This document shows, piece by piece, positions 35,705 through 45,165 of a stretch of 64,000 nucleotides of DNA (within the stretch, counting starts at the first letter, position 1; each line of letters begins with the position of its first letter). Location: contig NZ_FRBW01000001.1 in assembly GCF_900142725.1 (NCBI RefSeq), positions 1 through 64,000 on the forward strand, given 5' to 3'. This DNA comes from Roseibium suaedae. GTDB taxonomy: Bacteria; Pseudomonadota; Alphaproteobacteria; Rhizobiales; Stappiaceae. The translations under genes were made by a program, and so were the position numbers. The notes under the pieces are model-generated. The model was not told the origin of the DNA. It made no database searches and worked only from the letters and a program-made list of their open reading frames with translations.

Positions 35705-37381
35705 TTATTCCGGGTACCAGAGCCTTGCGCTTTCTGCGCCACGGTCGATGATGACATGGGTGTTGGCGAAGACCCGGTAGCTGTGGCTCCAGTCCCCGTC
35801 CGGCCAGCGGACCCGCACCTGTGCGCGTTCCGAAACGCCGAGGCCGAAATGCAGGAACGTGCTCTGGCCAGAAGCGTGGCCGCCGCCGATCTGCACGTCC
35901 CGGACGATGGTCTTCGTCCCGATCTTGACGCTGACCTTGGCGCCGACCCCATTGAGATTGGCCATTTTCGGTTGCTGGATTTCGACGGCGAGCCAATTGC
36001 CGAGCGGACGGGGCGTTTCGGCCGTGCCTGCGCCCGTGTTCCGGAACAGGCTGGCCGGGCCGGAGCGGTTCACGACCACCAGATCAAGCAGGCCGTCCAT
36101 GTTGAAATCCGCCAGACCTGCGCCACGTCCGCGGCGTTCCAGGGCAATTCCCGACTGGTCGCCGGTTTCAACGAAGGTGTTGTCCCATTGGCCAAGCAGC
36201 AGATTGTCCGGGTCATAGGCCGCGAAATCCGGCATGGCCTCCACATTGCCCTTGGCGATGAACAGGTCCCAGAGGCTGTCGTTGTTGACATCCTGGAACT
36301 CCGAATGCCAGCCGGTGGAAGGACGCAGGTCCGTGCCCGTATAGGGTCTGTGCGCCGTAACGCCCTTTTCGAAGGCGATGTCCCGGTAGACCGGCACGGT
36401 CTCATCCGCTTCGTCATCAAGGGTCTGAAGTTTGGTGTCGCCCATGCTGGTGAGGGCAAATTCCGGATAGCCGTCCACATCCAGGTCGATAGACGCGATA
36501 CCCATGCCCCAGATCTTCAGGTGACGCCAGCCGTCGGCCCGGCGGTAAGCCCGGGCGGGGCGATCCGCAGGCAGGGCCCAGAGCTGTTCTTCCCCGCCCC
36601 GGTAGTATTGCCGGTCGTTGGAGATCCGCAAGGAAGGTTCGCCCGAGCGGTTCCAGTCGGTGAAAAGCATGGAAAGGGCGCAGTAGCCGGGGCTCAAACG
36701 TGCGGCTTCCGAATAATCCGGGCGATCTGTTGCGGTTCCTTGTGGCCGGAAGAGGAAATTGTCGTGACAGGTGCCCCAGGGCGACCCCGGCGCAGAGCGG
36801 TCCACATAATTGCCGAAGGCGAGGGTCGGGAAGGCTGCGCCTTGTTCCCAGAGGGCGGAGAAAGCCGTCGTCCATTCCTTGCCGCCATCAAAGGCGAGGG
36901 AACGGTTGGCAGTCTCGAACCGGCATTCCCCCAGGCCTTTCAACAGGAGGTTCTCCCCAAGACGCAGGACGGCCAGATCCATCTTGCCGTCATTGTCGAA
37001 GTCCAGCGGATAGGCACCGGTGACGCCTGTGCCGAGGCGGTCGCCAAGGCCAGTGTCCTGCGCCTTGAAGGTGAGGGCTCCCCCGGTCGGGCTCTGGTTC
37101 ACATAAAGGCTTGCCGGGTTCTTGCCGCCGGCCATGAAGAGGTCCGGTCTGCGGTCGCCGTTGCAATCGAATATCGCGACGCCGCCTCCGACGAAAAACT
37201 CCCAGGGGCCGTCATAGGTGTGGGAGATGCCGGCACTTGCCGCCTCTTCCACAAAATGCGGCACCGGTGCCAGCGAGGCGCGGCGTTCTTCAGCGTGAAG
37301 CCCAAGGCTCGTGCCCGCGAGAAACGCGCTAGCCGTGAGTGTTGTGATGACTTTGGTGGTGACTTTGCGCAGATGGCTCAT
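35705..37381 (-). CDS. Secreted FG-GAP repeat protein with ASPIC/UnbV domain (CRTAC1-like)
   Basis: A 558-residue exported protein with a signal peptide of about 30 residues. At least five calcium-binding FG-GAP/VCBS loops are visible (DCNGDRRPDLFMAG, DFDNDGKMDLAVLR, DLDVDGYPEFALTS, DVNNDSLWDLFIAK, DFNMDGLLDLVVVN), suggesting a beta-propeller. The C-terminus has an ASPIC/UnbV domain (NLNGVGAKVSVKIG to VRVRWPDG). It overlaps the di-haem gene by ATGA, so the two products probably work together in the periplasm or at the surface. Its biochemical role is unknown. Confidence 0.88.
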   Translation of the reverse strand: MSHLRKVTTKVITTLTASAFLAGTSLGLHAEERRASLAPVPHFVEEAASAGISHTYDGPWEFFVGGGVAIFDCNGDRRPDLFMAGGKNPASLYVNQSPTGGALTFKAQDTGLGDRLGTGVTGAYPLDFDNDGKMDLAVLRLGENLLLKGLGECRFETANRSLAFDGGKEWTTAFSALWEQGAAFPTLAFGNYVDRSAPGSPWGTCHDNFLFRPQGTATDRPDYSEAARLSPGYCALSMLFTDWNRSGEPSLRISNDRQYYRGGEEQLWALPADRPARAYRRADGWRHLKIWGMGIASIDLDVDGYPEFALTSMGDTKLQTLDDEADETVPVYRDIAFEKGVTAHRPYTGTDLRPSTGWHSEFQDVNNDSLWDLFIAKGNVEAMPDFAAYDPDNLLLGQWDNTFVETGDQSGIALERRGRGAGLADFNMDGLLDLVVVNRSGPASLFRNTGAGTAETPRPLGNWLAVEIQQPKMANLNGVGAKVSVKIGTKTIVRDVQIGGGHASGQSTFLHFGLGVSERAQVRVRWPDGDWSHSYRVFANTHVIIDRGAESARLWYPE

Positions 37382-38808
37382 TGGGTGATCTCCAGGCTGC
37401 GCAGGAAGGCGATGATGGACTGCTTGTCCCCTTCGTCCAGAGCGGAATAAGTCTTGCGAGCCTCGGTTGCCTCGCCGCCATGGGCTTCGATGACTTCATC
37501 CAGCGTTGTCAGGTCGCCTCGATGGCCGTATGGGGCAGTGCTTCCGATGCCCCAAAGTTCCGCTGTCAGAAACACGTCACGGTCAACGAACCGCTGGCTC
37601 AGAAGTTCATTGCCCAGCGTGTCGCGGGCGGCATCCGCTATCCGGTGGCGCTTGAGGTCGCCGAAAAGCGGGACCAGAACCCGCCCCTTTTCGTCGCGCG
37701 GCAGAGCCTTGACCCAGTCAAATCTGGAAAAATCGATGGCTATCGGGGTTTTGACATCGGTTGGGCGCAGGGTTCCTGCCCCCTCATAGGGTCCGGGATC
37801 GAGGAAGGTCAGGCTGTCCAGCGGCAGAGAATGCCTGTGACATTCGGTGCAGCCGGTCCTGGCGAAGAGCTCTTCGCCCTTGGCCGCCGCGTCCTGCCAG
37901 ACTGCCGGCAGATCTTTTTTGCGCCCGGGGGCAGGCAGTGTCGCCTGCCAGGCGACCAGCGCGGAGATCTGTCCCCGGCTCAACTCATCTTCCACCTCAT
38001 CGCCGTCGAAATCGGCAGTTCCTGTCCATTGCGTGCCGAAACGTTCCTCGGCTTCCATACCGTGATGCTGGTTCATGGCGTTGACGGTGAACTGGCGCAG
38101 GGACGCGAAGACCCCCTTCTGGCTGAAGGGGCGAAGCGTCAGGTCGTGATCGATGCCTTCCACCCCGGAGACATCCAGGGACCCGTCCGGATGAGCGATC
38201 AGCTTGCCGAAAGGAACGCCTTTGGTCTCAAGCGCCTGAGTGACCGGCGCGCCGTCTGCCCGTGCCTTCTTGAGAGCTTCACTGCGCTGGGCGCGCAGGT
38301 CGGCGGTCATTTCCCGGGCGAGAAGCTCGATCAATCCGGCACCGAACATGGAGTTGGTGCCGCGCTCGTTCGAGAACTGAGGGTCGGATGTGTCGAAATC
38401 CGCGCTCTCGAATCCTTCCGAGACAAAGACATTGGCGGTGAAATCGCCCGCCCCACCGGAAAAGGGGACGTTGTGGCAGGAGGAGCAAGCGTTGGCGTCA
38501 AGGCCGGCCATGCGCTGGAACATGGTTTGCGACGGACGGCGGCGCTTGGTCGGGACGATGGCCTGGGTGGCTTCCGGGCGTCCCGCCCCTTCCTTCACGG
38601 TGAACTTGCCTTCAAACAGGCGCTGGCCCAGGTCGATCAGGTCCTGCGTGGCGTCAGGGCCACGGCTTGCCGTCGTGTCAAAATCCAATTCCCGGACGAC
38701 GGTCTCGTCCCAGGGGTAGGGTGCTGCACCGGGCCTGTCCTCATCGGCAAGGACGATTGTGCCCGAAAGACTGAGAAAGATTGCCGAAGAGAACAGGACT
38801 TTCCGCAC
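37378..38808 (-). CDS. Di-haem c-type cytochrome oxidoreductase/peroxidase family protein (DiHOR)
   Basis: A 476-residue exported protein with a signal peptide (VRKVLFSSAIFLSLSG to VLADE). Two haem-attachment motifs are present, CSSCH at 108-112 and CTECH at 320-324, the pattern of the di-haem peroxidase/MauG superfamily, and specifically the DUF1111-like thiol oxidoreductase group. The start is probably GTG 38808, behind GGGGGAG inside the end of xylR; no suitable ATG exists. It is translationally coupled to the FG-GAP protein downstream. It should take part in periplasmic redox chemistry. The substrate is unknown. Confidence 0.88.
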   Translation of the reverse strand: MRKVLFSSAIFLSLSGTIVLADEDRPGAAPYPWDETVVRELDFDTTASRGPDATQDLIDLGQRLFEGKFTVKEGAGRPEATQAIVPTKRRRPSQTMFQRMAGLDANACSSCHNVPFSGGAGDFTANVFVSEGFESADFDTSDPQFSNERGTNSMFGAGLIELLAREMTADLRAQRSEALKKARADGAPVTQALETKGVPFGKLIAHPDGSLDVSGVEGIDHDLTLRPFSQKGVFASLRQFTVNAMNQHHGMEAEERFGTQWTGTADFDGDEVEDELSRGQISALVAWQATLPAPGRKKDLPAVWQDAAAKGEELFARTGCTECHRHSLPLDSLTFLDPGPYEGAGTLRPTDVKTPIAIDFSRFDWVKALPRDEKGRVLVPLFGDLKRHRIADAARDTLGNELLSQRFVDRDVFLTAELWGIGSTAPYGHRGDLTTLDEVIEAHGGEATEARKTYSALDEGDKQSIIAFLRSLEITQ

Positions 38809-38813
38809 GATCA

Positions 38814-40079
38814 CTACTCCCCCGCTGATGCTCTTTCCGTCTCTGCTGGCGCCGCCCGCTTTGGCTTCTGGCTGCCGGAATAACCGATGTCGAGCCGCTC
38901 CATCGCCTGGGCAATCAGCCCGCGGCGGATGAAGTCCTCTTCCCAAGGCATGACATCGATCACGAAATTTTGCCGCAGATCGGCAACAAGGGCTTCTTCC
39001 AGCCCTTCTTCCATTCCCTTTTCCATGAAGCTGAAGGCCCGCATGGCCGCGCCCGTCAGCACGATGCGGCTTGGGTCGATAATCGCCAGCAACCGGGCAA
39101 GGCCATAGCCCAGCACCCGGCCTGCCTTGGCGAAAGCCTCCAGTGCGGGCTCCTCGCCCTGCTGTGCCTTGGTAATCAGGGCCGCAAGACCGGCAACGCC
39201 AGCTTCCACATCATCGGGATCGGTGGTTTCTGGCAGGTGGGACGCGGCCCGCACAAGCGCATAATCCGACAGATAGGCTTCCATGCAGCCACGTTTGCCA
39301 CAGCGGCACAGCGCTCCGCCCGGCACGTGGTTGGCATGGCCGAATTCTGCGGCCTTGCCGCTGGCACCTGCAAACAGCTTGTTGTCGAGATAAAGGCCCA
39401 TGCCGACACCGTAATCGAGCATCACCACGGCAAAGGTGCCGCTATAGGTGCCCGGATCGGACCAGTGCAGCGCCTCGGTGATCATGTTGGTGTCGTTGGA
39501 CAAAAGGCAGCGGGCATTGAAGGCCGCCTGCAAGGGTTCGACAATCGGGATATTCTGGCCACTGAAGGCCGGACTCCAGACCACGCAGCCGCTGCTGAGC
39601 TCAACGACGCCCTGGGCCGCGACGCCGATTTCCTTGATCTTCTTCTCGGCAAGACCAGCTTCGGCAATAAACTTGCGGATCGCAGCGATCAGAACTTCCG
39701 GGAAATTCTCGTGATCGGCCGCCGAGCTGTCGAAGGCGATGCTGGAGGTGCGTACAGTCTCGCCGCTGAAATTGGCAAGGGCGATGTCGATGGCATTGAC
39801 CGAAAGGCGGATGCCAAGCACGCATGCGGCATCCGGATTGAGCTGCAGCAAGGAGCGCGGACGGCCGCGGCTCAGATGCGCTTTCGGCTCTTCGCTTTCG
39901 ATGCCTTCGATCAATCCCTGGTCGAGCAGATCCGACGTGATGGCCGTGACCGTCGCGGGACTAAGTCTGGTGATCTGGCCAAGATCGATACGGGCCAGCG
40001 GGCCATTTCGGCGCAGGGTCTGAAGAATAATGCTTCGGTTCTGCCGCCGGATCTGATCCCGATCCGCCTTCTTCGTCAT
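38814..40079 (-). CDS. xylR: ROK-family xylose repressor
   Basis: A 421-residue ROK repressor. An N-terminal winged helix (SIILQTLRRNGPLARIDLGQITRLSPATVTAI) precedes the ROK sugar domain, with VVMLDYGVGMGLYLDNKL and the zinc motif CRCGKRGCMEAYLS. It is divergent from xylFHGBA, the normal arrangement for XylR in alphaproteobacteria. Its 3' end overlaps the ribosome site of the di-haem gene, so xylR, the cytochrome and the FG-GAP gene probably share a transcript. Confidence 0.92.
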   Translation of the reverse strand: MTKKADRDQIRRQNRSIILQTLRRNGPLARIDLGQITRLSPATVTAITSDLLDQGLIEGIESEEPKAHLSRGRPRSLLQLNPDAACVLGIRLSVNAIDIALANFSGETVRTSSIAFDSSAADHENFPEVLIAAIRKFIAEAGLAEKKIKEIGVAAQGVVELSSGCVVWSPAFSGQNIPIVEPLQAAFNARCLLSNDTNMITEALHWSDPGTYSGTFAVVMLDYGVGMGLYLDNKLFAGASGKAAEFGHANHVPGGALCRCGKRGCMEAYLSDYALVRAASHLPETTDPDDVEAGVAGLAALITKAQQGEEPALEAFAKAGRVLGYGLARLLAIIDPSRIVLTGAAMRAFSFMEKGMEEGLEEALVADLRQNFVIDVMPWEEDFIRRGLIAQAMERLDIGYSGSQKPKRAAPAETERASAGE

Positions 40080-40334
40080 CCTTCCGGTTGCCCCTCAAGA
40101 AATTTCCTCACCAGGCCGTCTTTGCGGCTTCTTGCAGGATTCAGCAGGCCTCGAAGCCCTGCGGATCACTTGCTTATGAAATCCATGTTGACAGGAGCCG
40201 CGCTTTAGAGCAACTTTTTTTCGGGCAACAAAAAAAATAAGATCAAGACGCTCAAGTTGGGGCAAATGCCCTTGGGATGGTAATTTCGGGATCTGGCGGG
40301 AAAAAAGGAGCCGGGTCCTCAGGAGGAAACACAC
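40080..40334. promoter_or_regulatory. xylR-xylF divergent promoter region
   Basis: 255 bases. A conspicuous inverted repeat of seven T (40215-40221) and seven A (40230-40236) around CGGGCAAC is a good candidate for the ROK repressor operator. The strong AGGAGGAAAC site of xylF is at 40320-40329. No gene is seen. Confidence 0.5.
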
Positions 40335-41366
40335 ATGCACAAGATTGCTTCCGTGCTGGCTGGCGCGCTGATGTCCGCTACCGCCATCAATGCCGCTCAT
40401 GCAGCCGATGTCGTTGTCGGCGTGAGCTGGTCGAATTTCCAGGAAGAACGCTGGAAGACCGACGAAGCCGCAATCAAGGGCGCGCTTGAAGCTGCCGGCG
40501 CAAAGTACATTTCCGCTGACGCTCAGAGCTCTTCTGCAAAGCAGCTGTCCGATATCGAAGCCCTGATCGCACAGGGCGCAACCGCGCTGATCATTCTGGC
40601 ACAGGATTCCCAGGCCATTGGCCCGGCTATCCAGGCTGCAGCCGATGAAGGCATCCCGGTCGTCGGTTATGACCGCCTGATCGAAGATCCGCGCGCTTTC
40701 TACCTGACCTTTGACAACGTGGAAGTCGGCCGCATGCAGGCTGCTGCTGTTCTGGCTGCCAAGCCGGAAGGCAACTACGTCATGATCAAGGGCTCCCCGA
40801 CTGACCCGAACGCAGACTTCCTGCGTGGCGGCCAGCAGGAAGTCCTGCAGCCGGCAATCGACGCAGGCAAGGTCAAGATCGTTGCTGAAGCCTACACCGA
40901 TGGCTGGCTGCCGGCCAACGCTCAGCGCAACATGGAACAGATCCTGACCGCGAACGACAACAAGGTCGACGCTGTCGTGGCTTCCAACGACGGCACCGCC
41001 GGCGGTGCTGTGGCTGCTCTGGCTGCACAGGGCATGGAAGGCATTCCGGTTTCCGGTCAGGACGGCGACCACGCTGCTCTGAACCGCGTTGCCAAGGGCA
41101 CCCAGACCGTGTCCGTCTGGAAAGACGCTCGGGAACTGGGCAAGACCGCCGGTGAAATCGCCGTCGCTCTGGCTGGCGGCGCCAAGCTTGCCGATGTGGA
41201 CGGTGCAGGTTCCTGGACGTCTCCGTCCGGCACCGAGCTGACCGCTCGCTTCCTGAAGCCGATCCCGGTCACCAAGGACAACCTCAGCGTTGTTGTTGAT
41301 GCAGGCTGGATCACGAAGGACGCACTCTGCCAGGGCGTTTCCAACGGCCCGGCTCCTTGCAACTAA
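40335..41366 (+). CDS. xylF: D-xylose ABC transporter substrate-binding protein XylF
   Basis: A 343-residue periplasmic sugar-binding protein with a signal peptide of about 23 residues (ending INAAHA). The xylose/ribose-type segments [16 protein letters not shown] and [14 protein letters not shown] match XylF. A strong AGGAGG precedes the ATG. First gene of xylFHGBA and next to xylR. Codon use is noticeably biased toward preferred codons (many GCT and CTG), as expected of a highly expressed binding protein. Confidence 0.95.
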   Translation: MHKIASVLAGALMSATAINAAHAADVVVGVSWSNFQEERWKTDEAAIKGALEAAGAKYISADAQSSSAKQLSDIEALIAQGATALIILAQDSQAIGPAIQAAADEGIPVVGYDRLIEDPRAFYLTFDNVEVGRMQAAAVLAAKPEGNYVMIKGSPTDPNADFLRGGQQEVLQPAIDAGKVKIVAEAYTDGWLPANAQRNMEQILTANDNKVDAVVASNDGTAGGAVAALAAQGMEGIPVSGQDGDHAALNRVAKGTQTVSVWKDARELGKTAGEIAVALAGGAKLADVDGAGSWTSPSGTELTARFLKPIPVTKDNLSVVVDAGWITKDALCQGVSNGPAPCN

Positions 41367-41383
41367 TAATAAAAGCACGCAAT

Positions 41384-41410
41384 CCCGTCCCGGCTTGAAG
41401 CCGGGGCGGG
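41384..41410 (+). terminator. Intercistronic hairpin between xylF and xylH
   Basis: Arms CCCGTCCCGGCTT and AAGCCGGGGCGGG are complementary with one G-T wobble around a single G. There is no T run. It probably protects the xylF mRNA end or partly terminates, giving more binding protein than permease. Confidence 0.55.
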
Positions 41411-41509
41411 GCACCTGGCCTGACCGATGGACCAATTTGCGGCAGGCCGTCCGGAGATGATTACCCGGACCGAAGAGCGTGCGACTGGTCTCCAAACAGG
41501 AGTTTCCCG

Positions 41510-42799
41510 ATGTCCGATGACGCCCTGTCCGGGTCGAAGGCCCCGACGGCACGTAATTTCTTTTCCGCCTTGCAGCTCGATACGCGCCTTCTTGGGATGA
41601 TTGGCGCATTTGTCGTGCTCTGCCTGGTGTTCAACGTGTTCACGGATGGCCGGTTTCTGACACCGCGCAATATCTTCAACCTGACGATCCAGACAGTGTC
41701 TGTCGCCATCATGGCAACCGGCATGGTCTTCATCATCGTCACCCGTCACATCGACCTGTCTGTCGGCTCGCTTCTGGCGACTGTTGCGGCTGTCATGGCC
41801 GTTGTGCAGACGCAGATTCTTCCTTCCATGATCGGGCTCGGACACCCGGCGATCTGGATCCTGGCCATTCTGGCCGGTGTGATCGTCGGCGTCGTCATTG
41901 GTGCTTTCCAGGGCTGGATGGTCGGTTATCTCGGCATTCCGGCATTCATCGTGACGCTGGGCGGCCTGCTGGTCTGGCGGAACGTGGCCTGGTTCATCAC
42001 CGATGGCCAGACGATTGGCCCGCTCGACGAAACCTTCGGCAAGATCGGCGGCATCGACGGCACGCTCGGCACGACAGCGTCCTGGATCGTCGGCCTGCTG
42101 GCCACCGCAGCGGTGATTGCCCTGCAATTCGTCTCGCGCCGGCGCAAGCAGTCCCACGGCTTCCCGATCAAGCCCTTCTGGGCAGAGCTCACCCTTGCCG
42201 GCCTGATGTCGGCCGCCATTCTTGGCTTCGTGGCTGTTCTCAATGCCTACGAGATCCCGACCAACAAGCTGGCCCGCATCTTTGAAGCCCGGGGCGAGAC
42301 CATGCCCGATGGCTACACCTTGGGCTACGGCATTCCCTATTCGGTGCTGCTCCTGATCGCGATTGCCGTTGTCATGACGGTGGTTGCCCAGCGGACCCGG
42401 CTTGGCCGCTACATCTTCGCAACCGGCGGCAACCCGGATGCAGCCGAGCTGTCCGGCATCAATACCCGGTTCCTCACGGTCAAGGTCTTTGCCCTGATGG
42501 GTGGCCTCTGTGCCCTGGCCGGTGCTGTTGCGGCTGCCCGTCTCGGCTTCTCGACCAATGACATCGGAACCCTGGACGAACTGCGTGTGATCGCTGCTGC
42601 CGTGATTGGCGGAACGGCGCTCGCAGGCGGTGTCGGCACGATCTATGGCGCCATTCTCGGGGCCCTGATCATGCAGTCCCTCCAGTCCGGCATGGCCATG
42701 GTCGGCGTTGATGCGCCTCTCCAGAACATCGTCGTTGGCATCGTTCTGGTCGTCGCCGTCTTCATCGACATCATCTATCGCAAGCGCACGGGAGCCTGA
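41510..42799 (+). CDS. xylH: D-xylose ABC transporter permease XylH
   Basis: A 429-residue permease with about 10-12 membrane spans of the sugar (CUT2) family. It shows [41 protein letters not shown] and [16 protein letters not shown], as in XylH. CAGGAG precedes the ATG. It lies 143 bases after xylF, with the hairpin between them, and 4 bases before xylG. Confidence 0.95.
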   Translation: MSDDALSGSKAPTARNFFSALQLDTRLLGMIGAFVVLCLVFNVFTDGRFLTPRNIFNLTIQTVSVAIMATGMVFIIVTRHIDLSVGSLLATVAAVMAVVQTQILPSMIGLGHPAIWILAILAGVIVGVVIGAFQGWMVGYLGIPAFIVTLGGLLVWRNVAWFITDGQTIGPLDETFGKIGGIDGTLGTTASWIVGLLATAAVIALQFVSRRRKQSHGFPIKPFWAELTLAGLMSAAILGFVAVLNAYEIPTNKLARIFEARGETMPDGYTLGYGIPYSVLLLIAIAVVMTVVAQRTRLGRYIFATGGNPDAAELSGINTRFLTVKVFALMGGLCALAGAVAAARLGFSTNDIGTLDELRVIAAAVIGGTALAGGVGTIYGAILGALIMQSLQSGMAMVGVDAPLQNIVVGIVLVVAVFIDIIYRKRTGA

Positions 42800-42803
42800 T
42801 CCT

Positions 42804-43592
42804 ATGACAACTCCCCTGGTCGAAATGAAAGACATCTGCATCTCCTTTGGTGGGGTGCACGCTGTCGATCACGTCTCCGTCGATCTGTTTCCGGGTGAAG
42901 TTGTTGGCCTTCTGGGTCACAACGGTGCCGGCAAGTCGACCCTGATCAAGATCCTGTCCGGCGCCTACCGCCAGGACAGCGGCGAGATCCTGATCGATGG
43001 CAAGCCTGCCACGATCCACAGTCCGCGGGACGCCCGCTCCTACAATATCGAGACGATCTACCAGACGCTTGCTCTGGCCGATAACCTCGATGCGGCGTCG
43101 AACCTGTTCCTCGGTCGTGAGCTGACGACGCCGCTGGGCTTCGTCGATGACGACCGCATGGAAGCGGAAACCCGAAAGATCATGGGCCGGCTCAATCCGA
43201 ACTTCAAAAAGTTCCACGCGCCGGTGAAGGCTCTGTCTGGCGGTCAGCGCCAGTCCGTTGCGATCGCCCGTGCGGTCTACTTCAACGCCCGCATCCTGAT
43301 CATGGATGAGCCGACGGCTGCTCTCGGGGTTCATGAAACCCAGATGGTGGCGGAACTGATCGAGGAACTGAAGAAGCAGGGTCTCGGCATCTTCCTGATC
43401 AGCCATGACATCCACGACGTCTTCAAGCTCTGTGACCGGATTGCCGTGATGAAGAACGGCCAGCTGGTCGGCACGGCAAAGACGACCGATGTCACCGATG
43501 ATGATGTTCTCGGCATGATCATTCTGGGCAAGTGTCCCCCGGGCGCAACTCCGGGACCCGGCGCGCTGACCGATGATGCGCTCGCGGGCTGA
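42804..43592 (+). CDS. xylG: D-xylose ABC transporter ATP-binding protein XylG (single-domain form)
   Basis: A 262-residue ATPase with Walker A ([10 protein letters not shown]), signature ([12 protein letters not shown]) and Walker B ([11 protein letters not shown]). Enterobacterial XylG has two ATPase domains (about 510 residues). This is the single-domain form common in alphaproteobacteria, which would act as a homodimer. ATG 42804 is the start; a frame opening at 42708 lies inside xylH and is rejected. Confidence 0.93.
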   Translation: MTTPLVEMKDICISFGGVHAVDHVSVDLFPGEVVGLLGHNGAGKSTLIKILSGAYRQDSGEILIDGKPATIHSPRDARSYNIETIYQTLALADNLDAASNLFLGRELTTPLGFVDDDRMEAETRKIMGRLNPNFKKFHAPVKALSGGQRQSVAIARAVYFNARILIMDEPTAALGVHETQMVAELIEELKKQGLGIFLISHDIHDVFKLCDRIAVMKNGQLVGTAKTTDVTDDDVLGMIILGKCPPGATPGPGALTDDALAG

Positions 43593-43602
43593 CATGGTTA
43601 TT

Positions 43603-43631
43603 CCTGACAGCGCTTGACGTGCGCTGTCAGG
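43603..43631 (+). terminator. Strong hairpin after xylG
   Basis: Perfect 11-bp arms CCTGACAGCGC (43603-43613) and GCGCTGTCAGG (43621-43631) with a 7-base loop. No T run follows, so it may be a processing or stability element in front of the terminator at 43648. Confidence 0.55.
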
Positions 43632-43647
43632 AAGCGGAAAAGCAACC

Positions 43648-43677
43648 GGTGCCGGTGGCCTCCACCGGCACCTTTTT
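43648..43677 (+). terminator. Rho-independent terminator/attenuator between xylG and xylB
   Basis: Perfect 11-bp arms GGTGCCGGTGG and CCACCGGCACC around CCT, followed by TTTTT. It is the clearest terminator in the window, yet only 26 bases separate it from the xylB ATG, leaving little room for a separate promoter. Confidence 0.85.
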
Positions 43678-43703
43678 ATGATCTGAGTTGAGGGGCGTAC
43701 CTC

Positions 43704-45155
43704 ATGTTTATCGGTCTCGATATTGGGACGAGTTCGGTCAAGGCGATCCTTCTGGATGAAAACCAGAAGCTGATTGCCCAGGCTTCGTCCGGTTTGACCG
43801 TTCAGCGGCCGCATGCCTCCTGGTCCGAGCAGGATCCGGAGAGCTGGTGGACCGCTTGCGAAGCGGCCATGGACGAGCTGGCAGCTGCCAAACCGGCGGA
43901 AATGGCGGCGGTCAAGGGCATCGGTCTGTCCGGCCATATGCATGGCGCGACCCTTCTTGGCGCCGACGACAAGCCGCTCCGCCCTTGTATCTTGTGGAAC
44001 GACGGCCGCTCAGCCGCCCAGTGCACTGATCTGGAAGAGCGTGAGCCGAAGTTCCTGTCGCTCGGCGGCAACCGCGTCATGCCGGGATTCACCGCGCCGA
44101 AACTGCAATGGGTGCGTGAGAACGAGCCGGACATCTTCGCCAAAACGGCCAAGGTGCTGCTGCCCAAGGATTATGTCCGGCTGAAACTGACGGGTGAACA
44201 TGCGGGCGACATGTCCGATAGCGCAGGAACCCTCTGGCTGGATGTTGCCAAGCGCGATTGGTCGGAGCCTCTGCTGGCGGCTACGGGACTGACGCGCGAT
44301 CACATGCCGCGTCTCGTCGAAGGCTCGGAAGCCTCCGGAACCGTGCGTCCGGAGCTGTGCAGCCGCTGGGGTTTTGCCGGTGCACCGGTGGTTGCCGGTG
44401 GCGGCGGCGACAATGCGGCTTCTGCCTGTGGCGTCGGCGCCATTGCGCCGGGCACGGGTTTCGTTTCCCTCGGCACGTCGGGCGTTCTGTTCGTCTCCAA
44501 CGACCGGTTCTCGCCGAATGTCGACAATGCGGTTCATGCCTTCTGTCACGCCGTGCCGGACACCTGGCACCAGATGGGCGTGATCCTGTCGGCGACCGAT
44601 AGTCTCAACTGGCTGGCAGGCACCCTTGGCCAGACCCCGTCTGCCCTGACGGGCGCACTGGGATCGGTCTCCGGACCCTCCGATGTTCTGTTCCTGCCCT
44701 ATCTCGGTGGTGAGCGGACACCGCACAATGATGTCGGCATTCGCGCCGGCTTCTATGGCATCTCCCACGGCACGGAAGCTTCCAGCCTGACCCATGCGGT
44801 TCTGGATGGGGTGGCTTTTGCGCTGAAGGATTGCATGGACGCCCTGGCCGTTGCAGGAACCCGCGTGGAACGGGTGACCGCCGTCGGTGGCGGTTCCCGC
44901 TCCACCGTCTGGCTGGAAATCATCGCCAGCCTTCTGAATGTGGTGGTCGATGTTCCAGCAGATGGCGACTTCGGCGCTTCGCTGGGGGCTGCCCGCCTTG
45001 GACAGGCCGCTGCAACCGGCAGTCTCGACGGTGTTTTCGCCCAGCCTCCGATGCGTCTCAGCATCGAACCCAATCCAACCCTGACACGTGCCTACGGCGA
45101 CGCTCATGCCCGCTGGCGCACCCTCTATCCGGCCCTGAAACAGGCCGGCTTCTAA
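43704..45155 (+). CDS. xylB: Xylulokinase
   Basis: A 483-residue FGGY carbohydrate kinase. It opens with the ATP-binding [18 protein letters not shown], has [11 protein letters not shown], the substrate Asp in [16 protein letters not shown] and the C-terminal [15 protein letters not shown]. It phosphorylates D-xylulose made by XylA. It is preceded by GAGGGG and followed by xylA after 10 bases. Whether it is read from the xylF promoter depends on the terminator just upstream. Confidence 0.95.
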   Translation: MFIGLDIGTSSVKAILLDENQKLIAQASSGLTVQRPHASWSEQDPESWWTACEAAMDELAAAKPAEMAAVKGIGLSGHMHGATLLGADDKPLRPCILWNDGRSAAQCTDLEEREPKFLSLGGNRVMPGFTAPKLQWVRENEPDIFAKTAKVLLPKDYVRLKLTGEHAGDMSDSAGTLWLDVAKRDWSEPLLAATGLTRDHMPRLVEGSEASGTVRPELCSRWGFAGAPVVAGGGGDNAASACGVGAIAPGTGFVSLGTSGVLFVSNDRFSPNVDNAVHAFCHAVPDTWHQMGVILSATDSLNWLAGTLGQTPSALTGALGSVSGPSDVLFLPYLGGERTPHNDVGIRAGFYGISHGTEASSLTHAVLDGVAFALKDCMDALAVAGTRVERVTAVGGGSRSTVWLEIIASLLNVVVDVPADGDFGASLGAARLGQAAATGSLDGVFAQPPMRLSIEPNPTLTRAYGDAHARWRTLYPALKQAGF

Positions 45156-45165
45156 GGAGATATCC

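Noticed and set aside
35756..37450. A 564-codon plus-strand open frame opposite the FG-GAP gene
   Set aside because: The minus strand shows a signal peptide and repeated calcium loops; the plus-strand frame has no family features.
41363..42841. A 492-codon minus-strand open frame opposite xylH
   Set aside because: Composition is the reverse image of membrane-protein codons (D, G, H, Q rich); xylH is clearly real on the plus strand.
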